Below, piece by piece: positions 54,109-64,000 of a stretch of 64,000 nt of DNA. This stretch comes from Streptomyces sp. TP-A0874 (GTDB taxonomy: Bacteria; Actinomycetota; Actinomycetes; Streptomycetales; Streptomycetaceae), in NCBI RefSeq assembly GCF_001748085.1, contig NZ_BBZK01000005.1, positions 310,001-374,000 on the forward strand, written 5' to 3'. The notes beneath the pieces were generated by a model. It worked only from the letters and a program-made list of their open reading frames with translations, did not search any database and had not been told where the DNA came from. The first letter of the stretch is position 1, and each line of letters begins with the position of its first letter. The position numbers and the translations under genes were made by a program.

Positions 54109-55253
54109 ACCGCCTGCCTCCGCACCGCTCCATCGGCCACCGTGTAGCGGACGCCGGCCAGCGGAGCGGGCACATCGTCCGCCACCGCCGCGGTGACCAG
54201 CACCTGCTCGCCCGGCGCGACCGACTCGGCCAGCCGCTCCCGACGCCTGGTGTCCAGCTCCGCGAAGACATCGTCGAGGATCAGCACCGGCTCATCGCCC
54301 TCGGTGCGCAGCAGCTCGTACGAGGCCAGCCGCAGCGCCAGCGCGTACGACCAGGACTCCCCATGGCTGGCATAGCCCTTCGCCGGCAGTTCGCCGAGCT
54401 TCAGCAGCAGGTCGTCGCGGTGCGGCCCGACGAGCGTCACACCGCGTTCGACCTCCTGTCTCCGCGCCTGCCCCAGTGCGTCGAGCACCCCCTGGTACAG
54501 CTCCGCACGCCGCCCCTCCCACCCCGGCTCGGGGGAACGCACCGCACCGTCCGACCCGCGGTACTCGAAGGAGACGGGACCGCCGCTGGGCGCGAGCTGC
54601 TCGTACGCCTTCTCGGCGAGCGGCCGCAGAGCCGCCAGCAGCTCGAACCGCGCGGCCAGCAGCTCGGCGGCCGCCTTCGCCAGGTGCTGGTCCCACACGT
54701 CCAGAGTGGACAGGTCCAGATTGCGCCCACCGTGCCGCCGGGCCATCGCGGCGCTCTTCAGCAGGGTGTTGCGTTGCTTGAGCACCCGGTCGTAGTCCGA
54801 GCGGACCCCGGCCATCCGCGGTGATCGGACGGTGATCAGCTCGTCCAGGAACCGGCGGCGCTCCCCCGGGTCGCCCTTCACCAGTGCGAGGTCCTCGGGG
54901 GCGAACAGCACCGTCCGCACGATGCCGAGCACATCGCGCGGCCTGACCTGGGAGGACCGGTTGATCCGCGCCCGGTTCGCCTTTCCCGGGTTGAGCTCGA
55001 GTTCGATCAGCTGCCGGCGGTCGTCCCGGACGACGGCGGCCCGGATGACCGCCCGCTCCGCGCCCATCCGCACCAGCGGAGCGTCCGAGGCCACCCGGTG
55101 GCTGCCGAGGGTGGCGAGGTAGCCGACGGCCTCGACGAGGTTGGTCTTGCCCTGGCCGTTCGGGCCGACGAGAGCGGTGACCCCCGGCTCCAGCTCGAGC
55201 TCGATCCGGGGGTAGGAGCGGAAGTCGGCGAGCGACAGGTGCTCTACGCGCAT
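54105..55253 (-). CDS. recF: DNA replication and repair protein RecF
   Basis: This 382-residue SMC-like ATPase loads RecA at gaps. Walker A is [10 protein letters not shown] (29-38), the signature is near [13 protein letters not shown], and Walker B is [12 protein letters not shown]. The ATG at 55253 was chosen because RecF homology starts there ([15 protein letters not shown]); the open frame continues into the upstream gene. It follows gnd by 8 bp and overlaps the DUF721 gene. Confidence 0.97.
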   Translation of the reverse strand: MRVEHLSLADFRSYPRIELELEPGVTALVGPNGQGKTNLVEAVGYLATLGSHRVASDAPLVRMGAERAVIRAAVVRDDRRQLIELELNPGKANRARINRSSQVRPRDVLGIVRTVLFAPEDLALVKGDPGERRRFLDELITVRSPRMAGVRSDYDRVLKQRNTLLKSAAMARRHGGRNLDLSTLDVWDQHLAKAAAELLAARFELLAALRPLAEKAYEQLAPSGGPVSFEYRGSDGAVRSPEPGWEGRRAELYQGVLDALGQARRQEVERGVTLVGPHRDDLLLKLGELPAKGYASHGESWSYALALRLASYELLRTEGDEPVLILDDVFAELDTRRRERLAESVAPGEQVLVTAAVADDVPAPLAGVRYTVADGAVRRQAV

Positions 55254-55261
55254 GGGGCCCG

Positions 55262-56194
<933 letters not shown>

Positions 56195-56456
56195 CAGTGT
56201 TCCTTTTCGACGTAACCGTGGCACTCCGCCCGAGCCTACGCTCACGCCGCCGTGCTCACCTGTGGGCTCACCCCGCTCATCCGCAGTGGAGTGAGGCGGT
56301 GGCTCGGGAGCCCCCTCCGTACGGAGGGCGGGGCGGCCGCGCCGAAGCGCGGGGCCCGGCCCGATACGCAGGGAGTGGGCCCCGGCCAGCGGGTGTTCCG
56401 GCCGATCGGCCGGTGTGTCCTCCGGGGCCGCACGGTCACCGGCCGTTGAGCTGCGC

Positions 56457-57587
56457 TCAGCCGCTCAGCCGCACCGGCATGATCAGGTACTTGTACGCCT
56501 CGTCCGCTTCGGCGTCCACGGCGGGTCGGCCGCTCAGCAGCGCCGGCTTGGTCGAGGTGGTGAAGGAGAGTTGGGCGACCGGTGAGTCGATCGCGCTGAG
56601 CCCCTCCAGCAGGAAGCCGGGGTTGAAGGCGATCGAGATGTCGTCGCCCTCCAGCTTGGCGTCGACCCTCTCCACAGCCTGTGCATCGTCGCTGGAGCCG
56701 GCCTCCAGCACCAGGACGCCCTGCTCGAAGCTGAGCCGTACCGGGGTGTTCCGCTCGGCCACCAGCGAGACCCGCTTGACCGCGTCCACGAAGGGCCCGG
56801 TCTCGATCACCGCGACGGAGTTGAACTCGGTCGGGAAGAGCGTCCGGTACTTCGGCAGATCGCCCTCGAGGAGGCGGGTGGTCGTACGGCGGCCGGCCCC
56901 TTCGAAGCCGATCAGCCCCTCGCCCGCGCCGGAGCCAGCCAGGGCGATGTTGACCGTGTCACCGCTGGTCAGCGACTTCGCGGTGTCGAGCAGGGTCTTG
57001 GCCGGCACCAGGGCCACCGCGGACACGTCCGCCGTCTCCGGCTTCCACAGGAACTCCCGGACCGCGAAGCGGTACCGGTCGGTGGCGGCCAGGGTGACGG
57101 TGTCGCCCTCGATCTCGATGCGGACACCGGTCAGCACCGGCAGCGTGTCGTCCCGGCCGGCGGCGATCGCGACCTGGGCGGCGGCGGATGCGAAGACGTC
57201 CCCCGGCACGGTGCCGGTGGCGGTCGGCATCTCGGGGAGCGCCGGGTACTCCTCAACCGGCAGCGTGTGGAGGGTGAACCGGGAGGAGCCGCAGAGGACG
57301 GTCACCCGCACCCCGTCGCTGGAGATCTCCACCGGACGGTTGGGCAGGGCACGGCAGATGTCGGCGAGGAGACGGCCAGAGACCAGCACATCGCCGTCCT
57401 CCTCCACATCGGCCTCCACGGACACCCGGGCCGAGACCTCGTAGTCGAAGCCGGAGAGGCTCAGCGAGCTCTCCTCGGCCTTCAGCAGCAGGCCTGCGAG
57501 GACCGGCACCGGGGGACGGGCCGGAAGGCTGCGCGCTGCCCAGGCCACCGCCTCCGCGAGTACGTCGCGCTCCACCCGGATCTTCAC
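56457..57587 (-). CDS. dnaN: DNA polymerase III sliding clamp (beta subunit)
   Basis: This 376-residue three-domain clamp begins MKIRVERDVLAEAVAWAARSLPARPPVPVLAG and ends in EAYKYLIMPVRLSG, the canonical clamp C-terminus with the MPVRL hydrophobic-pocket residues. The GTG at 57587 was chosen with GGAGG upstream and by homology; the frame runs to 57665. It lies immediately downstream of oriC and opposite in position to dnaA, in the classic dnaA-oriC-dnaN arrangement. Confidence 0.98.
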   Translation of the reverse strand: MKIRVERDVLAEAVAWAARSLPARPPVPVLAGLLLKAEESSLSLSGFDYEVSARVSVEADVEEDGDVLVSGRLLADICRALPNRPVEISSDGVRVTVLCGSSRFTLHTLPVEEYPALPEMPTATGTVPGDVFASAAAQVAIAAGRDDTLPVLTGVRIEIEGDTVTLAATDRYRFAVREFLWKPETADVSAVALVPAKTLLDTAKSLTSGDTVNIALAGSGAGEGLIGFEGAGRRTTTRLLEGDLPKYRTLFPTEFNSVAVIETGPFVDAVKRVSLVAERNTPVRLSFEQGVLVLEAGSSDDAQAVERVDAKLEGDDISIAFNPGFLLEGLSAIDSPVAQLSFTTSTKPALLSGRPAVDAEADEAYKYLIMPVRLSG

Positions 57588-58608
57588 CGGAACCGCCTCC
57601 TGCTGCTGTCGCTCGCCCTGCTGGCCTTCTTCGTCGGCTGTGTGCCGGGGACCAGTCTGACGCACGGCACCGACAGTCGGCGCGGTTCGGGGTCAAGTCG
57701 AGGCGCGGCGACCGAGCGCCTTGAGGGCGAGTTGTGCACAGGCCCCACTTCGAAACGCGTTCCGGGCTATCTCTAGGTGGTCGTAGTAGTAGGGCCTGTG
57801 GAAACCGTGGACAACTGACTTCATGCAGGTCAACACCGGTTTTTTATCCACCGGGCCTGTGGGCGGAGACGGTGGATAACTAGCTGACGCTGTGGACAGC
57901 GAAAAGTTCTACACAGGCGAGGGCGACTTCTCCCCAGCCTCGTCCCCAGCTTTACCCAAGTTCTCCCCAGCCCAACCCACCACATCAGTGTGACGGCTTT
58001 CACTCTCGGAGGTGACGCCGTGTGTTGTGTTGCCGAACAGTGGACAGGGCTGTGGAGAACCTGTGCACAACTGCCCTTTTCCTGTGGGTAGTCGGTGGAC
58101 AACACTCGCGGCGCTGAAACCGGAGTCGACTGTCCACAACCTGTGGAGGACGGTTGCCAACATTTCCCCAGCCGGTTGACCTCGAAGGTCAACTTGGTGA
58201 CAGGGGTGTCTGTGGACAGCCTATGGATAACTCGGCGGTCCCCAGGGTGTGGATGGCCCTGATGGGCCAAACCTGTGGAGAAGCCGAGGTGAGAGCCAGG
58301 TAATCGAACAGCTGGGAAGAGCGCCCGCGGCCCCGCCGGGGCGTGGGGAAACGCCGAGGCGGCGGAGACGCACGCTGGGGAGTGCCCTCAGCCGCTGCGG
58401 AACGAGCGCTCCGGGGCCGCGCCGGATCGACTGTGGGATCGGGCCGCGCCCGGAGATGCGGTGATGACCCCCGAGAGGGGGCCCTTGATCGCACCCGAGG
58501 GCGCTCTGGCCAATCGTGCGGCGGCGTGCTGGCGGACACGCCCGACCGGCCCGGAGAAGGCGACAGAGGCTCCGGGCAGCAGGGCGCGCCGGGTGGGTCC
58601 GGGGCGGC
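57588..58608. other. oriC: Chromosomal replication origin (oriC)
   Basis: The 1021-bp dnaN-dnaA interval has about 15 DnaA-box-like sites between 57797 and 58282: starts at 57797, 57806, 57844, 57871, 57891, 58039, 58051, 58062, 58094, 58130, 58142, 58211, 58222, 58248 and 58274, in both orientations. All are imperfect (for example TTGTCCACG, CTGTCCACA, TTATCCACC). No long AT-rich unwinding element is obvious; short AT-rich tracts occur at 57839-57848 and 57900-57912. The stretch 58340-58608 next to dnaA has no clear boxes. Confidence 0.95.
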
Positions 58609-60510
58609 TCAGCCGTTCTTGATGCGGTTGGTGAGCTCGGTGACCTGGTTGTAGATGGAGCGCCGCTCGGCCATCAGAGCTCGGATCTTGCGGTCGGCGT
58701 GCATCACCGTGGTGTGGTCGCGACCGCCGAACTGCGCGCCGATCTTCGGCAGGGAGAGATCGGTCAGCTCCCGGCAGAGGTACATCGCGATCTGCCGGGC
58801 GGTGACCAGCACCCGGCTGCGTGAGGAGCCGCACAGGTCCTCGACGGTGAGCCCGAAGTACTGGGCGGTCTCCGCCATGATCGCGGTCGTGGTGATCTCC
58901 GGAGCGGCGTCCTCACCGCCGGGGATCAGGTCCTTGAGCACGATCTCGGTCAGGCCGAGGTCCACCGGCTGTCGGTTGAGGCTGGCGAAGGCGGTGACCC
59001 GGATCAGCGCGCCCTCCAGCTCCCGGATGTTGCGGGAGATGCGCGAGGCGATGAACTCCAGCACCTCGGGAGGCGCGTTGAGCTGCTCCTGCACCGCCTT
59101 CTTCCGCAGGATCGCGATCCGCGTCTCCAGCTCCGGCGGCTGGACGTCGGTGATCAGACCCCACTCGAAGCGGTTGCGGAGCCGGTCCTCCAGGGTCACC
59201 AGCTGCTTGGGGGGCCGGTCGGAGGAGAGCACGATCTGCTTGTTGGCGTTGTGCAGCGTGTTGAAGGTGTGGAAGAACTCCTCCTGCGTCGACTCCTTGC
59301 TCGCCAGGAACTGGACGTCGTCCACCAGCAGGATGTCCATGTCGCGGTAGCGCTTCCGGAAGGCGTCCGCCTTGCCGTCCCGGATGGAGTTGATGAACTC
59401 GTTGGTGAACTCCTCCGAGCTCACGTAACGCACCCGGGTGCCCGGGTAGAGACTGCGCGCGTAGTGGCCGATGGCGTGCAGCAGGTGGGTCTTCCCCAAC
59501 CCCGACTCCCCGTAGATGAACAGCGGGTTGTAGGCCTTCGCCGGGGCCTCGGCGACCGCGACCGCCGCGGCGTGGGCGAAGCGGTTGGAGGCGCCGATGA
59601 CGAAGGTGTCGAAGAGGTACTTCGGATTCAGCCGGGCGGTCGGCTCACCGGGCCCGGTCGCCGGGGCAGGCTGCGCGGCGAGTGGACCGGGGGCGCCGCT
59701 GGGGGCGGGTAGCCGGCTTCCGGGCACCCCGGGCCCTGTCCCGGACTCGCCCTGGTCGGCCTGCTCACCGGGCAGCCGGGAGGAGCGCTGCTCCGGCAGG
59801 TCCGCGAGGTGGTGCTGGTAGGGCGAACGGTCGGTGCCGGAGCGGTAGTCGCCCTGGGGCGGCAGCCCCGGAGGCCGGTGCTCCTCGTAGCGCTGGGACG
59901 ATCCCTGGCCGTGTGTGGGGTGCGGCGGCCCGCCGTGGCCGGCGGGGTTCTGCGCCGGGGCGCCCGGGCCGCGCGGCGAGGCATAGGGGTCGTGCTCGGC
60001 GTACCCGCCGGCCGGCGGTTGCTGCCAGCCGTACTCGTGCGTGGTGGGCCAGGACCCGGGGTCGGGGCGGTCCCGGTGGTACTCCGGGTACGCGGGGCGG
60101 GCCACCGGAAGACCCTCCGCCCACGGGGCGTGACCGGTGCGGCCGGCGTCACCCGGCGGCTCGGCGGGCCGCTGCTGGTGCGGGACCGGGCCGGGGGCGG
60201 GCTCAGGAGCCGGGGCGGCGGGGGGTTCGGTAGCCGCCGGGCTGACCGTCACGGCGAGCCGGATCGGCTGGTTGCACGCTCGGCTCAGCGCCTCGCTGAT
60301 CAGCGGGGACAGCCGGCCTTCGAGCACCCCCTTGGCGTACTCGTTCGGCACCGAGAGCACCGCGGTGCCGGCGACCAGCACCAGCGGCTGGCAGTCCCGC
60401 AGCCAGCGCCGGTCCTTCGCCTCGATCTCCTGGCCGCCGTCGCCTAGAAGCTGATCGAGCACGCGTGGCCACACTGCGGCAAGATCGGTGGGTACATCGG
60501 CCACAGGCAC
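58609..60510 (-). CDS. dnaA: Chromosomal replication initiator protein DnaA
   Basis: This 633-residue initiator has an N-terminal domain I ([19 protein letters not shown]), then a very long disordered domain II rich in Pro, Gly and Gln (about 95-285), an AAA+ domain with Walker [10 protein letters not shown] and Walker B LLVDDVQF, and a C-terminal DNA-binding domain with the signature [20 protein letters not shown]. The long domain II is typical of Streptomyces DnaA, against about 50 residues in E. coli. The start is GTG. A perfect DnaA box lies about 120 bp upstream. Confidence 0.98.
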   Translation of the reverse strand: MPVADVPTDLAAVWPRVLDQLLGDGGQEIEAKDRRWLRDCQPLVLVAGTAVLSVPNEYAKGVLEGRLSPLISEALSRACNQPIRLAVTVSPAATEPPAAPAPEPAPGPVPHQQRPAEPPGDAGRTGHAPWAEGLPVARPAYPEYHRDRPDPGSWPTTHEYGWQQPPAGGYAEHDPYASPRGPGAPAQNPAGHGGPPHPTHGQGSSQRYEEHRPPGLPPQGDYRSGTDRSPYQHHLADLPEQRSSRLPGEQADQGESGTGPGVPGSRLPAPSGAPGPLAAQPAPATGPGEPTARLNPKYLFDTFVIGASNRFAHAAAVAVAEAPAKAYNPLFIYGESGLGKTHLLHAIGHYARSLYPGTRVRYVSSEEFTNEFINSIRDGKADAFRKRYRDMDILLVDDVQFLASKESTQEEFFHTFNTLHNANKQIVLSSDRPPKQLVTLEDRLRNRFEWGLITDVQPPELETRIAILRKKAVQEQLNAPPEVLEFIASRISRNIRELEGALIRVTAFASLNRQPVDLGLTEIVLKDLIPGGEDAAPEITTTAIMAETAQYFGLTVEDLCGSSRSRVLVTARQIAMYLCRELTDLSLPKIGAQFGGRDHTTVMHADRKIRALMAERRSIYNQVTELTNRIKNG

Positions 60511-60983
60511 GCTCTCTCACTCGCTGGGTGTGATGATGCCGAATGTCCCACGAATGCGTGACTCTCGGGACGGGCGGGAAGAATGCGGAGTTCCGCCACG
60601 GTAGTCAGGGCGAGGTGTGCGGTTCAAGTCGTTGTCCACAGGGTGTGCACAGTCGACGCACCGAGTGTGCCCGGGTCTCCCGCGGGCGGGAGCGCCGGGG
60701 TGCGCGGAGGGAACGGGGACCGCTCCTCGCGGTGGCCGTCTCCGGCGGAGGGTCGGGGCCGGTCAACTCGGGGCCCGGAGCGGGTTTGACCAGAAGACTC
60801 GCCCGCGCGTACCGTGTCGAGGTCGAGTGTCGTGGCTGCTGCCGCCTGCCTCCGATGGGCAAGATCGCTCCCAGTGGTCGATCAGCGGTGCACTCGGGCG
60901 TATGCGAGCTTCTCGTGGGCGCACGGTGACAGCCAGGCGACTCGCACCGAATCCTCAGTCTCGAGTCTTTCTGGAGCCCCCGA
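60511..60983. promoter_or_regulatory. Divergent dnaA / rpmH promoter region
   Basis: An exact DnaA box TTGTCCACA is at 60632-60640, with a weaker TGTGCACAG at 60644-60652, about 125 bp upstream of dnaA, consistent with DnaA autoregulation. On the plus strand TTGACC (60786-60791) and TACCGT (60810-60815) are 18 bp apart and form a plausible rpmH promoter. No gene is seen in the gap. Confidence 0.6.
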
Positions 60984-61121
60984 GTGAGCAAGCGCACCTT
61001 CCAGCCGAACAATCGTCGTCGTGCGAAGACCCACGGCTTCCGGCTGCGCATGCGGACCCGCGCCGGCCGTGCCATCCTGGCGACCCGCCGCAGCAAGGGC
61101 CGCTCGCGCCTGTCGGCCTGA
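60984..61121 (+). CDS. rpmH: 50S ribosomal protein L34
   Basis: This 45-residue basic ribosomal protein begins [19 protein letters not shown] and ends in GRSRLSA. It is full length. The start is GTG after a GGAG. It lies divergent from dnaA, the conserved position in bacteria, with rnpA following 25 bp later. Confidence 0.98.
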   Translation: MSKRTFQPNNRRRAKTHGFRLRMRTRAGRAILATRRSKGRSRLSA

Positions 61122-61146
61122 GCAGCCCGGTCACAGGGTCCATGCC

Positions 61147-61569
61147 GTGCTGCCCACCGAGAACCGGCTGAGGCGGCGCGAGGACTTCGCGGCCGCGGTA
61201 CGACGAGGACGCAGGGCCGGACGCCCGCTCCTCGTAGTGCACCTCCGCAGTGGATCTGCGAGCCCGCACGGGGCAGGGGAGGGTTCTCCCCCGGTCCGTG
61301 CGGGTTTCGTCGTCAGCAAGGCCGTCGGCGGAGCCGTCACCCGTAACCTGGTGAAGCGGAGGCTGCGCCAGCTCATACGCGAGCGGTTGGTTTTGCTGCC
61401 CCCCGGTAGCCTGGTTGTCGTAAGGGCGCTGCCCGGAGCCGGCGAGGCCGGCCACGATCAGTTGGCCCGTGATCTCGATGCCGCGCTTCGGCGGCTGCTG
61501 GGCGGGGTGCCCCCGAAAGCCCCTCCGGCGAAGCCAGAGGAAGAAGCCGAGGGGAGGGCACCCCGATGA
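61147..61569 (+). CDS. rnpA: Ribonuclease P protein component
   Basis: This 140-residue RNase P protein subunit helps the catalytic RNA process the 5' ends of tRNA. The N-terminus [22 protein letters not shown] and the RNA-binding motif [13 protein letters not shown] are intact. The tail is extended with Pro, Ala and Glu. The start is a GTG at 61147, and the stop overlaps yidD (ATGA at 61566-61569). Confidence 0.95.
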   Translation: MLPTENRLRRREDFAAAVRRGRRAGRPLLVVHLRSGSASPHGAGEGSPPVRAGFVVSKAVGGAVTRNLVKRRLRQLIRERLVLLPPGSLVVVRALPGAGEAGHDQLARDLDAALRRLLGGVPPKAPPAKPEEEAEGRAPR

Positions 61570-61883
61570 AATACCCACTGATGTGGTTGATCAAGCTCTA
61601 CCAGTGGACGATCAGTCCGCTGCTCGGGCCGGTGTGCCGGTACTACCCGTCGTGTTCGCACTACGGCTACCAGGCCATCCACCGACATGGCGCGGTCAAG
61701 GGGACGGCGCTGACCGCCTGGCGCCTGCTGCGCTGTAATCCGTGGTCGCCCGGTGGCGTCGACCACGTTCCTCCCCGGAAGCATCCGGTCTGGCACCGAC
61801 GTCTGCGGAATCTGTGGAGTGCTCACTCCGCCGATGCGCCGACGGGACAGTCAGAGCCCCAGCCCAATGCCCAAGGAGCCTGA
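61566..61883 (+). CDS. yidD: Membrane protein insertion efficiency factor YidD
   Basis: This 105-residue protein has the YidD signature [20 protein letters not shown] with conserved cysteines, then [10 protein letters not shown] and a RLLRCNPW segment. The C-terminal tail is hydrophilic. YidD assists YidC-dependent insertion of membrane proteins. It is coupled to rnpA by a 4-bp overlap and lies 3 bp before yidC. Confidence 0.95.
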   Translation: MKYPLMWLIKLYQWTISPLLGPVCRYYPSCSHYGYQAIHRHGAVKGTALTAWRLLRCNPWSPGGVDHVPPRKHPVWHRRLRNLWSAHSADAPTGQSEPQPNAQGA

Positions 61884-61886
61884 TTA

Positions 61887-63011
61887 GTGGACACGGTCCT
61901 CGGCCCTCTCTATATCGTAGTTTCCTGGATCATCGTCCAGTTCCATTCGCTGTACAGCCTTGTCTTCGACAAGAACAGCGGCTGGGCCTGGGGTCTGTCC
62001 ATCGTGTCGCTGGTGGTCCTGATCCGCATCTGCCTGATCCCGCTCTTCGTGAAGCAGATCAAGGCGACGCGGAACATGCAGGTGCTCCAGCCACGGATGA
62101 AGGCCATCCAGGAGCGTTACAAGAACGACAAGCAGCGCCAGTCCGAAGAGATGATGAAGCTCTACAAGGAGACGGGCACCAACCCGCTCTCGAGCTGTCT
62201 TCCGATCCTGGCGCAGTCGCCGTTCTTCATCGCCCTGTACCAGGTCCTGAACCACATCGCCCGAGGGCAGCGCGTGGGCGTCATGGACCAGGCCCTGGTC
62301 GACAGCGCTCGGAACGCCCACATCTTCGGTGCTCCGCTCTCGGTCAAGTTCATGGACAGCGCCGCCAAGGTGGAGAGCCTCGGAGCGACGCTGACCGATG
62401 TGCGGATGGTCACGGTCATCATGATCGTGCTGATGTCCGCCTCGCAGTTCTACACGCAGCGCCAGCTGATGACCAAGAACGTCGACCTGACGGTGAAGAC
62501 GCCGTTCATGCAGCAGCAGAAGATGCTGATGTACGTCTTCCCGATCATGTTCGCCGTCTTCGGTATCAACTTCCCGGTCGGTGTCCTCGTCTACTGGCTG
62601 ACCACCAACGTGTGGACCATGGGCCAGCAGATGTACGTGATCCACCGGAACCCCACTCCGGGCAGCCTCGCCTTCAAGCAGCGCCAGGAGCGGCTGCGGG
62701 CCAAGGGCAAGCTGAAGGAGGACCCGGAGGAGGTCAAGGCCAGGGAGGCCGTCGAGGAGGCGCGCGCCAAGCGGCAGCAGCCCAAGCGGCAGAGCAAGTC
62801 CCGGCGCTCGGGCGGTGCGCCGCAGGCGCAGGGGGCCAAGGCGCCGTCCCAGGCCAAGCGCTCCCGAGCGACCGCCAACTCCGGCAAGGAGAAGCCGGTG
62901 GACCAGCCGCAGGAGTCCAAGCCGAAACCGGGCGGCTCCTCCTCTTCCAGCAACGGCAAGCCCGGGCAGCGCAAGGGCCAGCAGCGGCCCAAGCACCCGT
63001 CCAAGAAGTAA
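61887..63011 (+). CDS. yidC: Membrane protein insertase YidC
   Basis: This 374-residue insertase of the YidC/Oxa1 family, Gram-positive short type, lacks the large periplasmic domain. Membrane segments lie at about 5-25, 32-52 and around 160-180 and 210-235, with the conserved inner-cavity Arg in the [17 protein letters not shown] helix. A long, highly basic C-terminal tail (about 265-374), rich in Lys, Gln, Arg and Ser, contacts the ribosome. The start is a GTG at 61887. Confidence 0.95.
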   Translation: MDTVLGPLYIVVSWIIVQFHSLYSLVFDKNSGWAWGLSIVSLVVLIRICLIPLFVKQIKATRNMQVLQPRMKAIQERYKNDKQRQSEEMMKLYKETGTNPLSSCLPILAQSPFFIALYQVLNHIARGQRVGVMDQALVDSARNAHIFGAPLSVKFMDSAAKVESLGATLTDVRMVTVIMIVLMSASQFYTQRQLMTKNVDLTVKTPFMQQQKMLMYVFPIMFAVFGINFPVGVLVYWLTTNVWTMGQQMYVIHRNPTPGSLAFKQRQERLRAKGKLKEDPEEVKAREAVEEARAKRQQPKRQSKSRRSGGAPQAQGAKAPSQAKRSRATANSGKEKPVDQPQESKPKPGGSSSSSNGKPGQRKGQQRPKHPSKK

Positions 63012-63021
63012 GGAGCCTCCA

Positions 63022-63558
63022 GTGACGGAAGGCACGCCCGCTCTCGCGCCCGAGGTGGACGACACCCCGGAGGACACGGGGGGTGACACTCTGACCCGCC
63101 TTGAGCAGGAAGGGGAGATCGCAGCTGACTACCTCGAGGGGCTGCTGGACATCGCGGACCTCGACGGCGACATCGACATGGACGTCGAGGCCGATCGGGC
63201 CTCCGTCTCGATCATCAGCGAGTCCACCAGCCGCGATCTGCAGAAGCTGGTGGGCCGGGACGGCGAGGTGCTGGAGGCCCTCCAGGAGCTGACCCGGCTG
63301 GCGGTGCACCGGGAGACCGGCGATCGCAGCAGGCTCATGCTGGACGTCGCCGGCTTCCGGGCCCGCAAGCGCCAGGAGCTCTCGCTGCTCGGCGCCAAGG
63401 CGGCGGACGAGGCGAAGAGCAGCGGTGAACCGGTCAAGCTGAAGCCGATGACGCCCTTCGAGCGCAAGGTCGTCCACGACGCGGTGGCGGCGGCGGGCCT
63501 GCGGAGCGAGTCCGAGGGCGAGGAGCCCCAGCGCTGCGTCGTGGTGCTCCCCGACTGA
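63022..63558 (+). CDS. jag: RNA-binding protein Jag/KhpB (KH-R3H)
   Basis: This 178-residue protein has an acidic N-terminus (about 1-60), a KH-type domain with LVGRDGEVLEALQELTRLA, and an R3H domain with FRARKRQELSLL and KPMTPFERKVVHDAVAA. KhpB binds RNA with KhpA and affects cell division in Gram-positives. No N-terminal Jag-N extension is present. The start is a GTG after AAGGAG, in the conserved position after yidC. Confidence 0.95.
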   Translation: MTEGTPALAPEVDDTPEDTGGDTLTRLEQEGEIAADYLEGLLDIADLDGDIDMDVEADRASVSIISESTSRDLQKLVGRDGEVLEALQELTRLAVHRETGDRSRLMLDVAGFRARKRQELSLLGAKAADEAKSSGEPVKLKPMTPFERKVVHDAVAAAGLRSESEGEEPQRCVVVLPD

Positions 63559-63603
63559 CCCGTCACACGGACCGCGGTGGGCCTGGTTCCTCCCGGCAGC
63601 GCA

Positions 63604-63625
63604 CTCCCCCGGCCGACCGGGGGAG
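63604..63625 (+). terminator. Hairpin downstream of jag
   Basis: CTCCCCCGG (63604-63612) and CCGGGGGAG (63617-63625) pair perfectly over 9 bp with a 4-nt loop. Confidence 0.65.
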
Positions 63626-63714
63626 GCCGCACCACCCGCGGTGACCGGTGGGACAGACCCAGCGGTTCGGAGCCCCGGCCGGCAGACCGGTGCGGTGGCT
63701 CCTCTGATCACCCC

Positions 63715-63741
63715 GGCCCCGTCTGTTGCACAGACGGGGCC
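63715..63741 (+). terminator. Second hairpin between jag and rsmG
   Basis: GGCCCCGTCTG (63715-63725) pairs with CAGACGGGGCC (63731-63741) over 11 bp. It is followed by a short T-containing tail, GAACCTTTCC. It probably ends the rpmH-jag transcript, so rsmG should have its own promoter. Confidence 0.75.
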
Positions 63742-63758
63742 GAACCTTTCCAAGCTGA

Positions 63759-64000
<242 letters not shown>

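Noticed and set aside
56313..56328. CCCTCCGTACGGAGGG palindrome between gnd and dnaN as a terminator or operator
   Set aside because: It has almost no loop and no supporting tail; it is noted only within the gnd entry.

Overview
The window is the chromosomal replication-origin region of a high-GC actinomycete, very probably a Streptomyces or close relative in the Streptomycetaceae. This rests on the gene order rpmH-dnaA-oriC-dnaN-gnd-recF-DUF721-gyrB-gyrA, the origin made of many short TGTGGA/TCCACA-type boxes, frequent GTG starts and ATGA/GTGA overlaps, the fhaA-fhaB-pstP-rodA-pbpA-pknB cell-envelope operon, crgA, and two class E sortases. No rRNA operon, CRISPR array, plasmid or complete insertion sequence was seen.

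Layout. 1-2.7 kb: branched-chain 2-oxoacid dehydrogenase E1 genes (minus) with a divergent Lrp/AsnC regulator. 2.8-3.3 kb: a truncated RidA gene and a 168-bp palindromic repeat. 3.3-5.9 kb: a TetR regulator divergent from paaN. 6.0-12.9 kb: a carbohydrate cluster (ABC permeases, Tat-type lipoprotein, PfkB kinase, DeoR regulator, family 4 glycosidase). 12.9-15.7 kb: a SpoU-type methyltransferase, then an HTTM membrane protein with a DUF5819 partner. 15.9-19.5 kb: paaABCDE. 19.6-20.8 kb: rhodanese and J-domain proteins. 21.4 kb: tRNA-Leu. 21.9-29.9 kb: the fhaA-pknB operon. 30.0-32.9 kb: two class E sortases, a PabA/TrpG-type amidotransferase and a small membrane protein. 33.1-36.5 kb: second copy of the palindromic repeat, DUF881, crgA, a DnaA-box cluster, rhomboid protease and cyclophilin. 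36.8-41.2 kb: DUF5324 gene and a short accessory islet of unknown genes ending in a broken TetR gene next to tRNA-Ala. 41.6-46.8 kb: HTH protein, Ser/Thr kinase and two paralogous secreted or anchored proteins, one with a von Willebrand A domain. 47.0-60.5 kb (all minus): DLW-39 protein, tRNA-Ile, DUF3566 protein, gyrA, gyrB, DUF721/DciA-like, recF, gnd, dnaN, oriC, dnaA. 61.0-64 kb (plus): rpmH, rnpA, yidD, yidC, jag, rsmG (cut by the window edge).

Two regulatory patterns stand out. First, the 14-bp motif ACCGNNCGNNCGGT occurs inside the paaN promoter and at the paaABCDE promoter, with a one-mismatch copy upstream of the branched-chain dehydrogenase genes. The TetR gene divergent from paaN is the obvious candidate regulator. 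Second, all five exact TTGTCCACA DnaA boxes I found by eye lie outside oriC: two as an inverted pair at 2.07 kb, two in a cluster at 34.6-34.8 kb and one upstream of dnaA. The roughly 15 boxes in oriC are all imperfect. This suggests high-affinity DnaA titration or control sites around a low-affinity origin. I did not find an anti-phage system or a biosynthetic cluster; the uncharacterised parts are the HTTM/DUF5819 pair, the 37.9-41.2 kb islet and the paralogous vWA pair.
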